From Mantamonas sphyraenae (Eukaryota > CRuMs > Mantamonadidae), in assembly GCA_026936335.1 (NCBI GenBank), contig JAPMXV010000057.1, forward strand, positions 124,001-188,000: 64,000 bases of DNA, given 5' to 3'. The notes beneath the pieces were generated by a model. That model saw nothing but the letters and a program-made list of their open reading frames with translations. It had not been told where the DNA came from and ran no database searches. Below, piece by piece: positions 51,976 through 61,653 of the stretch. A program made the position numbers and the translations under genes. Numbering within the stretch: the stretch's first letter is position 1; the number at the start of each line of letters is the position of its first letter.

Positions 51976-53458
51976 TCACCCATCTGCCTCTTCGTCGTCA
52001 TCCTCTGCTGCGGCCTCGGGGTCAAAGTCGGTGTCGATGACAATCGGGTCGCCGATGTAAATCAGATCGTTGGCATTGTTGCGAAACTGGGGTCTGCGGT
52101 ACTGCAACCCCATGAGGGCAAACAGGTGGCGCTCGCTTTCGACGTGGAGACGGTACAGGACATCGTCCTCGTTGAGGCCAGTTCGCAGCAGCGCGTGTTC
52201 GTTGACGCGAATATTGTTGCGCAACCGGGACCAGTATCGCATTCTTCTGTTCATAGCCTCGCTTCCTGTGAAATATGTGATTGCAGTGGCCCATTCGTGG
52301 CGCGGGATGGATCGCAGGTCGACCCTACGCGCCAGACGTGGCTTGCTTGGCGTGCGTCCCAGACGCTTGTCCTCAGCCTCGAGTGACGCGATGCCGTTGT
52401 ACTTGTCGTTTAGCCTGTGTGTGAGGTGGGCGATCAGAAAGCCGCGCTGCGTGAGCCTGTTGACAATCGGCACCAACACGTCCTGCACCCGCTTGCAGTT
52501 GGCCACGTCGTCGCCCATGTCCTCTTTGGAGGAGATGAGGCAATCGATATCGCCACACGACGTCTTTCCTCGCCGGTAGGAGCCACAAATGGTCACCGTC
52601 AGGCCCGGATCGACCTCGGCGACCACTTGCTCGATGACCATGCGCATCTGCGTCACTTCGTTACGTGGAATACGTTGTTGCAGGTCGTCGTAGTAGCGTA
52701 TGCCCTGCTGCTGGGCATGAGTGAGGTCAGCATGCTCGCGCAGGTCGTCCAGGGTTCGGTAGCCTTTTGCGTACCATTGCTTGCTCTTTACCGGACCCAC
52801 GCCGTAAATGCCACGAAACAGCCGCAAGGTGCTGTTCATCTCGTCCTGTTTGCGCACGCGCAGCTTCTCCAGCTTGCCCGTCTCGATGATCTCGTCGATC
52901 TTTTTCGCCGTTTTGGGCCCCACGCCAGGGAGGGTGGCAGCGACCCCCAGCGTCAGTGGCTTGTCGTACGCACGGATGGCATTGACTGCCTTGCGGTACG
53001 CAATGGCACGCCACTGGTCGTTGTCCATCTGGCCCGCGCCAACCACGTCGCCCAATTCGCCCAGCAACTGGACCACCAGATTGTTTACGTTGCTTGCTTG
53101 CGCCTGAGACTCTTCTTCCTCCACCTGCGCCTCCTCTTGCTGCTCCTGTGCCTCCTCCTCTGTGCCCTTGGCGTGGTATGTGCGCTTGGTAGGTTGTTGC
53201 CCCGCTCCACGTCGCTCTGCCTCGGATGCATGTCGATCCAGCAGCTCGTCCAGCAGTGGATGCGAGTCGTACTCGTCCAGAGGCGGGGCGGCAGGCTGCA
53301 GGTGAGCCAGAGGCACCGGGTCGTGGCGCGTCAGCTCAGCGGGCATCGGCGACAACGACCACGAAGCGTGCATAAAGTCAAAAAAACTTGATTTGGTCGT
53401 TGGAGGCCATCACCTGCATGTCTTCAGCCAATCCTGTGTCGTTTGCTGTGTCTTCTGA

Positions 53459-53494
<36 letters not shown>

Positions 53495-54016
53495 ACGGGC
53501 TGCAGCCGACCTGCGCCGGGTTCCTGACAACGCCTCGACGGCTGCCGGGAGCCTCATCTTGCGCACCACACAACGCGTGAGCCACTCCAGTGTGTGGAAC
53601 TCCACCTGCTCTGGCTGTTTGCGCATCCATTCGGGCAGATGAGTGCGCAGCTCGTCAAACGAGCGTAGCGTGGTGAGGACGACAAGCGGCGACTGCTCCA
53701 CCGGTGCAGACACGTCGTCCACCAGCTCGCCGCCATGCTTGAGCACAATATTGCGACGCAGTTGTTCTTCTGTGTGTGACAGTGACACACGCACCACGTG
53801 GATGGCCGTCTCATGCAAGAATCCACCGTGGCGTGGTGTCGACGACGAGGCTGCAGACGTCGACGACACAATCTCGTCCGAGACTGAGCCCACCCCACCG
53901 CCTGCACCTGCGTCGCCCTGCACATCGACTGCCCCAACCCGCTGTCGTTTGTGTTGGCCCTCGTTGACGTCACGCGTGCGTTTGCGTTTGGCCGCCAGCA
54001 ACGAGTTCCAATCCAT
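51976..54016 (-). CDS. POLL: DNA polymerase lambda-like family X polymerase, frame broken at one A/T run
   Basis: Gap-filling repair polymerase. ATG 54016; about 679 aa once the frame is continuous. Residues 50-155 are a BRCT domain (AIHVVRVSLSHTEEQLRRNI, FHTLEWLTRCV). A Ser run and Gln/Glu linker follow, then the 8-kDa/HhH region (RAYDKPLTLGVAATLPGVGP), fingers (LRLFRGIYGVGPVKSKQWYA) and palm GSYRRGKTSCGDIDCLIS with two catalytic Asp near residue 487. The third catalytic Asp is in ARRVDLRSIP. The C-terminal thumb HLFALMGLQYR is as in pol lambda. The frame breaks at A7 53380-53386 (T7 in sense); one base fewer joins IKFF to DFMHASW. BRCT plus HhH favour lambda over beta; TdT/mu-like alternatives are less likely. 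Confidence 0.88.
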
Positions 54017-54116
54017 TACTGTAGTGTCAACAGCGCTCCATTCTCCACTCTATGCTTCCCCCCTTTCCCCCACCACCACCTCCTCCACGCACTGTTGGTC
54101 GTGTCCCGTGGACCAG

Positions 54117-55385
54117 TTACAACAAGAGCTCCAGGTCGTTGTCCAGGGGCTTGAAATATTCGTCCACCATCGCCGGGGTGATCTGTGCCAGGTCGTCCGG
54201 CTGCCATTGCGGTTTGTTGTCGCGGTCGACGAGGACAGAGCGTACGCCCTCGAAAAAGTCTTCACCCTGCATGCAGCGCTGGGACATGCGATACTCCATA
54301 ACAAAGCAATCTGCAAAGGACTTGGTGGCGCCTTCCTGCAGCTGACGGTGCGTGATCTTCATGGAGATGGGCGACATGGTGAGCATGCGATCGGCGGTGC
54401 GGTTGGCCCATTCGGAGCCATTGGTGCGCAGACGCTCCAGGATCTCCTCGACCGAATCGGCCGTGAAGCATTCCTGGATCAACGGCAACTTGTCCTGCAG
54501 CGAGAACGCAGGCACCTCGCCCTGCATTTCCAGCACGGCGTTGCGCACTCCGTCCAGATCAGCGTGGTCCAATTCGCCCAGGCGTTGTTCCAGGTGGCCG
54601 ATGCGAGCGTGCGGCACAAAGTGCGTGGCGATTCCTGCGTGCACCGTGTCCGTGGCTTTGAGTCGGTCGCCCGTCAAGCCAAGGTACATGCCCAGGCCCG
54701 GATGTGCCAGTCGACTCAGCAGGTAGCTGCCTCCCACGTCCGGAAACAGTCCAATGGCCGTCTCTGGGAAGCTGAACACCGTGTTTTCCGTGCACACACG
54801 CACCTGTCCGTGCACAGACAATCCCACACCGCCTCCCACTGTGTGCCCATCACACCGTTCCATTGTTCCATTGTATGCGAGTGTGAGTGTGTGCATGTGC
54901 ATGTGCATGTGTGTGTGTGTGTGTGTGCTGGGCTGGCACCCCGTTTCGTTTGCGCGCTACGTACTCGTGATCCCGTCAATCAATGCCACGTGGGGTGTCT
55001 CCAGCGATCCAATCAGATGATCCAGCTGGTATTCCTCGCGGAAAAAGTCCTGGGCAATGGTGTCTTTGCCGGCGTTGGGTCCCTTGACTGCGTCGTAGAT
55101 GGCTCGAATGTCGCCGCCTGCACAGAACGCCTTGCCTCCGGCCCCCTTGAGGACAATGACCTTGACGTGCGGGTTGGCTTCCAGCTCTTGGTACAGGGGC
55201 AGCATGGTGCGGATCATGGGCAGGTTGAGGGCGTTGAGGGCGCGCGGACGGTTGAGCACCACCGACACACAGTTGGTGTCCCTCTCCACAAGCACCTCGG
55301 GCTCTGCGGTGCTCATCGAGCGCAGTCCGCCAAGCTGCATGGCGTTGACACTGCCTCGCACACGTGTGGCACTGCGCGTGAACAT
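54117..55385 (-). CDS. HIBCH: 3-hydroxyisobutyryl-CoA hydrolase, mitochondrial
   Basis: Crotonase-fold thioesterase of valine breakdown. Exons 55385-54965 and 54838-54117 join (phase 1) to 380 aa (human 386). The first 25 residues are a transit-peptide-like Arg/Ser sequence (MFTRSATRVRGSVNAMQLGG). Motifs: VVLNRPRALNALNL, KGAGGKAFCAGGDI (oxyanion hole), then ITMGGGVGLSVHG created exactly by the splice, and PETAIGLFPDVGGSYLLSR with the catalytic Glu and Asp. The HIBCH-specific C-terminus is present (SMKITHRQLQEG, DFFEGVRSVLVDRDNKPQW). The 126-base intron contains TG/CA repeats. Confidence 0.93.
54909..54927. repeat. TG microsatellite in HIBCH intron
   Basis: TG run, CA in gene sense, inside the 126-base intron. 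Confidence 0.85.
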
Positions 55386-55452
55386 GGGCTACTGGGATTC
55401 CTGCCTGCGCCTGCGCGGCCACTCATCCCGCTCACCGCTTTCCCCTCATGCC
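55386..55452. promoter_or_regulatory. Short divergent promoter HIBCH / membrane protein
   Basis: 67 bases between divergent ATGs; GC- and CT-rich with no recognisable box. Inferred from spacing. Confidence 0.35.
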
Positions 55453-56657
55453 ATGGCCGCTGACGACGAGCTGAGCCACGCACAGCGTCTCGAACAACGC
55501 AAACAACGCCTGCGGGACATGTACGCGCAGCAGTGGTGGTTTGGTGAGTGTGGCACTCACCAAAAGCGGTCGCCGCTTCTCTGAAAGCCCTGGCTTCGGT
55601 CCGCTGACGCGCCGCGCATGCAGAACGCATGTTTGACCAGCTCAGCTGCCCCATGCTGCTAGGCATCCTTCTCCTCGTCGCTGCTCTGGGTGCCGCCACA
55701 GCCCTCCTTGCCGAGGGCAAGCTTGGTGCCGTGCTGGGTCTCGAGCTGCCTCCCGTGGAGCTGAAAGTGGCCATCCTGTTTGCCGATCGCAGCCAGGACG
55801 AGTTTGCGGCCGCCGGCCGCCTTCGCACACACATCCGCACCGCCTTTCGCGCCTACAAACTCTCCTTGGGTCAACGCAGACGTGCCACCATGCTTGTGGA
55901 CTTGCTCCATGCCCAAGGGCGTGAGGACGGGCCCGCGCTAGCCAAACGCCTTTCCCGCTACTCCCTCGTCGTCCTCCTCCACACAGGCTTTGCCTTTGCC
56001 GACGGCGACGCGGTCGCCCAGGCACTCACCTCGTATCTGGACACCCGTGGAGGACATGTTGTCTTTACAGGCAACACCCTCGCCGAGCAACACCTGCTGT
56101 GCGACGAACCCGTCGATTGCGAGCCGCTGCAACGGCTCCTCCCGGCTTCCGGTTGGGCTCCCACTCTCCTCGACGGTCCCTCGGCCCTGGCGGTGGACCA
56201 ACCCGACCATCCGTTGCTGCACAACGTGTCGCTGCCTTCTACACAGTGTACACAGTGTGCACGCGTCATCCTCACCGCCAAACCGTCCGCTGCAGTGCTT
56301 GCACGCTGGTCCGATGGCAACCTGCCCCTCCTTCTCGTCTCTTCCTCCTCCGACGTCGTTGCCCTCAACCTTGATCCCCTCGAGCAGAGTGTGCAGACAC
56401 GTGCTGCGCAGTTGTTGTTTAACGCTGCGCTGCAGAGTGTGGGCATTGCACCCGCCGCATGGTACGTTGTACAGCTGTGTGGATCTGATTGCTATCCGCA
56501 CTGCTTGCACCTGCGTTCCCCAAAAACCGAGATATACTCAGCGCCCTGGGAGCAGCTGCCGTACACGGTCGCTGCACTGATCTTGGCGTCCCTTTTTTTA
56601 TCACTTTCACTCGGGAGATTGATTCCGGCAAACGGACCCGTACGCGGGTCGCCATGA
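55453..56657 (+). CDS. Membrane-anchored protein of unknown function
   Basis: Exon 1 55453-55543 and exon 2 55624-56657 join (phase 1) to 374 aa. The N-terminus is charged and helical (HAQRLEQRKQRLRDMYAQQW). A membrane span follows at about residues 41-62 (MLLGILLLVAALGAATALLA). The central region looks like an alpha/beta fold (ELKVAILFADRSQDEF, RYSLVVLLHTGFAFADGDAV, GGHVVFTGNTLAEQHLLCDE) with a class-I glutamine-amidotransferase-like feel, but I see no clear catalytic triad. A second hydrophobic stretch (LPYTVAALILASLFLSLSLG) lies near the C-terminus. Not assigned to a family. Confidence 0.65.
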
Positions 56658-57505
56658 CTTTCCTTTTACTGCTTCTTCCCACTGCGTTTGAGGTATATAT
56701 TGGCGAGACAGCTCACCTCGTGTGATTATCCACGCACTGCAGAAGGACAGATTGCCCGCCCGCCGGGGGAAGGAAGAAGCTGCAGCACTGGAAGACACGA
56801 ACGGCCATGGTGAGTGCGTGCACATGCGCCAGCCCACCCAGCCACCGAGGGGAATAATTAAACGGGCTGTGTTGCCAAGCCATGCCGCAGCCTGGTCGAC
56901 CTCCTCGCAGAGAATCCTGCCAATGGCCGATGGACGTCCTGTCCTCGCCAAGGACCACAGGGCAGTGTGTCCAGGATGGCTGACCCACGCCGATGTTCCA
57001 TCAGGCGTTCCATTCCACTCACTCCGTTCTCTGCACATGCTCAACAGTGCGATCAGCCCACACGAAAAAGGTCAGTGGATTCCTGTGTTTCTTTGCGAAG
57101 CCGTTCTGTTCTGTGCATGCATGGGCCGCCAAGAAAGAGATTTCCAAGACGCTCGCAGGCGTGATTTCCTGCACTTGTGTCCATGGATCCTCCCTTCCAA
57201 GACGCCCTAGAGCAGTGGGGACTGCCAACGCCCATGCCTCGAAGCGGTGCTTGCATCGCAACGAGTGCCGGCCAGGCAATTCCATGTCCCCGCCATTTGC
57301 TACTTGGTGCCTTCGCAAGCACTTGTTGCTGATTTCTCACCGAAGCTCACTCTCGCCGCATTTGGCACATCCTTTTGCGCAGATCCTACAGATTTCTGGT
57401 CCCTGGAATGCCCGCTGCTGACTCGTCCGATGCCCCAATGCACTCAGATTTCCAATTTTCAGTTTCCACTTCATTCCCCAGTCTCCATCATTGTCTCTAT
57501 CATCA
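56658..57505. other. Intergenic region, about 850 bp, no gene recognised
   Basis: Lies between the unknown membrane gene and the CNOT4 stop, and presumably contains both 3' UTRs. Several open frames of 60-160 codons occur on both strands, but none has recognisable domains or credible splice neighbours. No tRNA-like fold was noticed. Confidence 0.5.
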
Positions 57506-59401
57506 TCATCTGCTCCCTCGCTCAAGTTGGTCAAATCTGCGCGACGCCTCCTCCAACTTGGCATCCAGCGCACGCGTTGCTCTTCGGTTCTTCTCGAAAT
57601 CCTCCTTCAGCTGCTGCAGCTCTGCGTTCATCACGTTATTGTTGTTGCTGTTGCTACTTCCACCGCTGCTGCTGTTGCCTCCACCCGACCGCCCGCCGCG
57701 GCTGCTGCTGCTGCTGCTGTTGTACTTGCTGTTGTGGCCTCCTCCTCGCTTCCCTCCACCGCCTCCGCCTCCGCCGCCGCCACCCCCGCCTCGCGCATAC
57801 TTGCCGTTGCTTGTGTTCCTGCCATAGTCCCGTCGCCCGCCACTGCGTGGTCCTCCTTGATACCTTCCGCCGCTGCCCCCGCTTCCTCCTGCGTTGCGTC
57901 CGCTTCCGCTTCCGCCTCCGCCTCCTCCCACACCTCCGTGGCCGTGTCTCCTGTTGTTGGTGTTGTTGCCGCCGGTGTTGTTGCTGTGGCCCCTGCTATC
58001 CCCTCGCGAGCCGCCTCCCTTGCCACCACGGTATCCACTCTTGTATCCACCGCCCCTGTGTTGCCTTGTGTCTTGGCTCCTCCCTCGCTTCTGCGGCGAC
58101 GTCCGCTCCTGACGTTCGCTCGACTTGCCCACCACGCGCCTGTGTTCGCTTCCGTCTTCCGATCCTTCCGACTCGTCCTCCGTGCCTTCCCTCTGCCTGC
58201 GTGTCTTGTCAAGACGACGTCCACGCTTGTCCTCTCCTTGCGAGCGCGTCTCGTCCTCGTCCTCGTCATCCTCATCCTCATCCTCATCGTCATCCTCGTC
58301 ATCATCCTCGTCCACCTCACTTTCATGTGTCTTGGCCATCACGTGACTTTGCATCCTCTGTGCATGTGCCTGAGCCTGGGCGTGCACCGCCTGCTCCATG
58401 TTATGCACGGCTTGCGCCTGCGCCTGCAGTTGTGCCTGCATCTGGTGCTGCGCCTGCACTGCCTGCATTTGCGCAACCTGCATCGCCTGTGTTTCTTCGT
58501 TCACCGCCAAACCACCACCTCCACCCCACGTGTTCCCCTGCACAAACATCATTGGGAACGACATGTACGACTGAAACTCGCCCCCACCCCCAACACCACC
58601 ACCACCACCGCCGGCCCCGGCCCCTCCAAACACATCCTCGCCATCATTGCTGCTACCCCATCCGTGCATGCCTCCTCTGTGCGTGCCCGTGCTCTGGCTG
58701 CCCTCCTCGCTCGCCAGCCCATGCACGGGTGCCATGCCAACAAACGCCGCTGCCCCTCCTGCGCCACCGGGCTGTCCATTCTGCTGTTGCCCTTGCGGCA
58801 CTTGTCCAGGAGGCGGGGCAAACAGAGAGCCACCCATCATCCCATACATGGGAGCGAACCCTCCTCCGCCTGACCCTGCCCCGCCTCCACTGCTGCCCCA
58901 CATTCCCCCACCGCTGTACATGCTGTGTCCTTGTGCCGCCTGAGCCGCCTGTGCCTGCTGCACTTGTGCCTGTGCAGCCATCATTTGCTGCTCCCGCTCC
59001 ACCCCGTGCTCTGGCATCCCCAACCCAGCGCCTGGGTTTCCGCCGCCCTCCCCGCTCTGCAGCACCTCGCCCATCGACCCCAGGCCTCCCGAAGCCGCAA
59101 ACGAGATGTTTACGTTGGGCAACAGCGCCTGAAACTGTTGTTGCAGATCGAACCCGCTTGCTGCGCCGCCCTTCGGACCTTCCTCCTCGCCGTGCTGGCC
59201 GTGCGCAAACCCAAATCGCGATCGCTCCTCCTCCGCCGCACGCTCCTTCTGTGTGAGCACGCTCTCTGCCATTCGGTTCACCTCTTCCATCGATCCCAGC
59301 CATCCATGCCTCTGCGACTCTTCCTCTGCACGGCGTTGCTGCTCCCGTCGGTCGGCCTCAGCCTCGCTCGACCGCTCTGCAACCAATGCTTGCACGCGTC
59401 C

Positions 59402-59433
<32 letters not shown>

Positions 59434-61494
59434 TGTCGTCATTCACCTCTTCGTCCTCTCCGTCCATGGCTTCATCGTCACCCTCTTCTTCTCCCGTCAC
59501 ACGTGCCATGATGCGCTTCGCTTGCGGCTCCCTGGCTGCTTCTTTCTCAGCCCCATCATCCTCACCACTGCCCTGTTGTTGTTCCCTGTGCCCTCGCCTG
59601 CTGTCTGCCTGCTGTCGCTGTTGCTTCTTCTTGCTCCCGCCGCTGCTGTTGTCTCCCGTCCCAGACGCAGTCGTCGCCTTGGACGGCCCGCTCTTTACCA
59701 TGTTGGCCCAGTTTGGCCCGCTGTATGCTTCCTCCTCCTCCTCCTCCTCATCCTCTTCTTCGCTCTCGCCACCCACACTTCTGTTGCGACGTCCTCCGGT
59801 CCCGCCACCGTGCCTGTCGTGATGCCTTCCACGACGCTCGTTCTTGTATCGTCCTCCGCTTCCGCTTCGACGTCCGTTGTTGCCTCCGCTTCCGTTTCCT
59901 CCCGCTCCGCTGCGTCCTCCACGTCCGTTGTTGTTGCGTCCCACGTTTCCTCCTGTGCGCCCGCGGCGCCCGTCGTGGCTGCCCCGCCCGCGCGTTGTGC
60001 CGCTGCTGGTGTTGTGTGGTGCGTGGTTTATGTCTGCGCTGCCTCCGCCTCCTCCGCCTCCTCCGCTTCCCGCCTGTGTGTGCTCCTCCTCAAAGTCGGC
60101 GTCTGTTAATTCGTACCGTGGCGGCGGCATGGCTGTGGTGCATCCGTGTGGCAGTGTGTGCGGCTTGCGTTTGCCGTTTCCCTTTTCCAAATGCTTCCCG
60201 GCGGCCATTTCGTCCAGTGTGAACACGTCCTCGTCCTTGCCAAACTCGTGCAGGTAAATGCACTCCCGGTTGTGGCACTCTCGACTTCGCAGAAAGTTGA
60301 CGCAGTACTTGGTTGTGCCGAACGACACGCGCAGCACGCGGTGCTCGGTCAGGAATCCATCCACAGACCGGATGGCACACTGCGCCATGTGACTTTCCTC
60401 ATACGTTATGTATGCACTGTACGACAGCTTGTCGCCTGTCTGGTGCGGCGTGGTGTTCAGCACCAGTTTCTTGATCTGCCCGTATTGGCCAAAGTGCTCT
60501 TCGTCCCCAAGCACCTGTCCACGTGTGCCCCACACCCGTCCATCCATGCCATCCCATTTGCGTCAGCCTCTCTCGCCTGTGGCCACCTCTCACTGCCTTC
60601 CACTCGGCCTCCTTCTCCGCTGCTCAGGCTGCACGTCTCATGCATGCGAGGGCCCCGTTCACGCCCTTTTCCTTTGCCCTTCCTCCTCCCACACCTGTCC
60701 CTGTACACTCACCTCTTCCGATGCCATCGACGGCGGGATTCCGATGGCGTACACGAGATCCCTTTGAATCACCCGCATGTTGTGGTATTCCTTCACGCTC
60801 ACGTTCCCGCGCCGGTCCTTCTTTTGCCGCTTCTCCTCCATTTCCACGATGCTGTGTCATCATCGCACGCACACCCCACGCCGCACGCGTGTGTTTCCTT
60901 CCGTGTCAGTGCCTTTTCCTGTCCTCCTGCCCCTTTCTTCGTCCGCTACGCCGCCTCAGACCCGCTCCCGGATTTCTCCTGCACCAGCCCATTCGGGCTC
61001 GCACACGCAACACTCTTCCACTTTCCGGCCTCCCTGCACTTTCCGCCCTCCTCCGCCTCGTCCCTACGCCACACCACGCCTCTCTGCACATGTTTGCCCG
61101 CTCCATGCCCGTCCAATCCCCTCCCAGCTCCTCTCCTTCGCCACGTCGCCTCACCCCCCGTGCGCCTTGCCCGCAACCTACTTTTCTGGAGGCTCAAAGT
61201 TGGCCTGTTCGTCGGTGTACGGCCTCCGGCATGCCGGACACAGGCCGTTCACGTCTTCTTTGATCTGGTGGTAGCACCACAGACACACCTGCGCTCGTTC
61301 AGGTGCGTTGTTCACCACGGGGAGTCCTTGCATCAGCCTTTGCAATTGCACACCTCCGCTCACCCTCTTCTTTTCTCTCCCCGCCTGCACGCCCCACCCA
61401 CCTTGAATCCACATTCGCAAGGTGTGAAGCTTCTATCTGTAAGATCCATCTCCTCTGCACAGATGGGGCAAAGGTGATCGTCCGCCTCGCTCAT
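57506..61494 (-). CDS. CNOT4: CNOT4 (MOT2) RING E3 ligase with giant RGG/Gln-rich tail
   Basis: CCR4-NOT-associated ubiquitin ligase. Exons 61494-61402, 61288-61182, 60851-60713 and 60514-57506 join in frame to 1115 aa; the family's usual length is about 580-640. Residues 9-53 are the unusual C4C4 RING (CPICAEEM, FTPCECGFK, VCLWCYHQI, NGLCPACRRPY), assembled across intron 1. Residues 84-195 are the RRM (VIQRDLVYAIGIPP, EHFGQYGQIKKLVL, YITYEES). Residues about 186-205 are the C3H1 finger CVNFLRSRECHNRECIYLHE. From residue 260 on, the tail is disordered: RGG/Gly-Asn repeats, poly-Gln, Gln/Ala-rich, a Met/Gln coiled region, Asp/Glu blocks, more Gly/Arg repeats, then a short final coiled coil (RALDAKLEEASRRFDQLERG). 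The tail suggests RNA binding or condensate formation. Confidence 0.92.
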
Positions 61495-61653
61495 GGCCCC
61501 CCAAAAAAAGTTATTCCTGGCCTGCAACGCGCCACCACAACCTCAAACACACATTCCCCCCCGCCCCCCCCCCCCGGCCTGCCACACATTGCACGTCAAA
61601 CATCGTTTCCCTTTTCATTCCCACTCCCAATCTCGTCTCTGCCCACGACACGC

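Noticed and set aside
57247..59256. 669-codon plus-strand Pro/Cys/Arg-rich frame
   Set aside because: Antisense of the CNOT4 RGG/Gln tail; repeats on the coding strand create long frames on the other.
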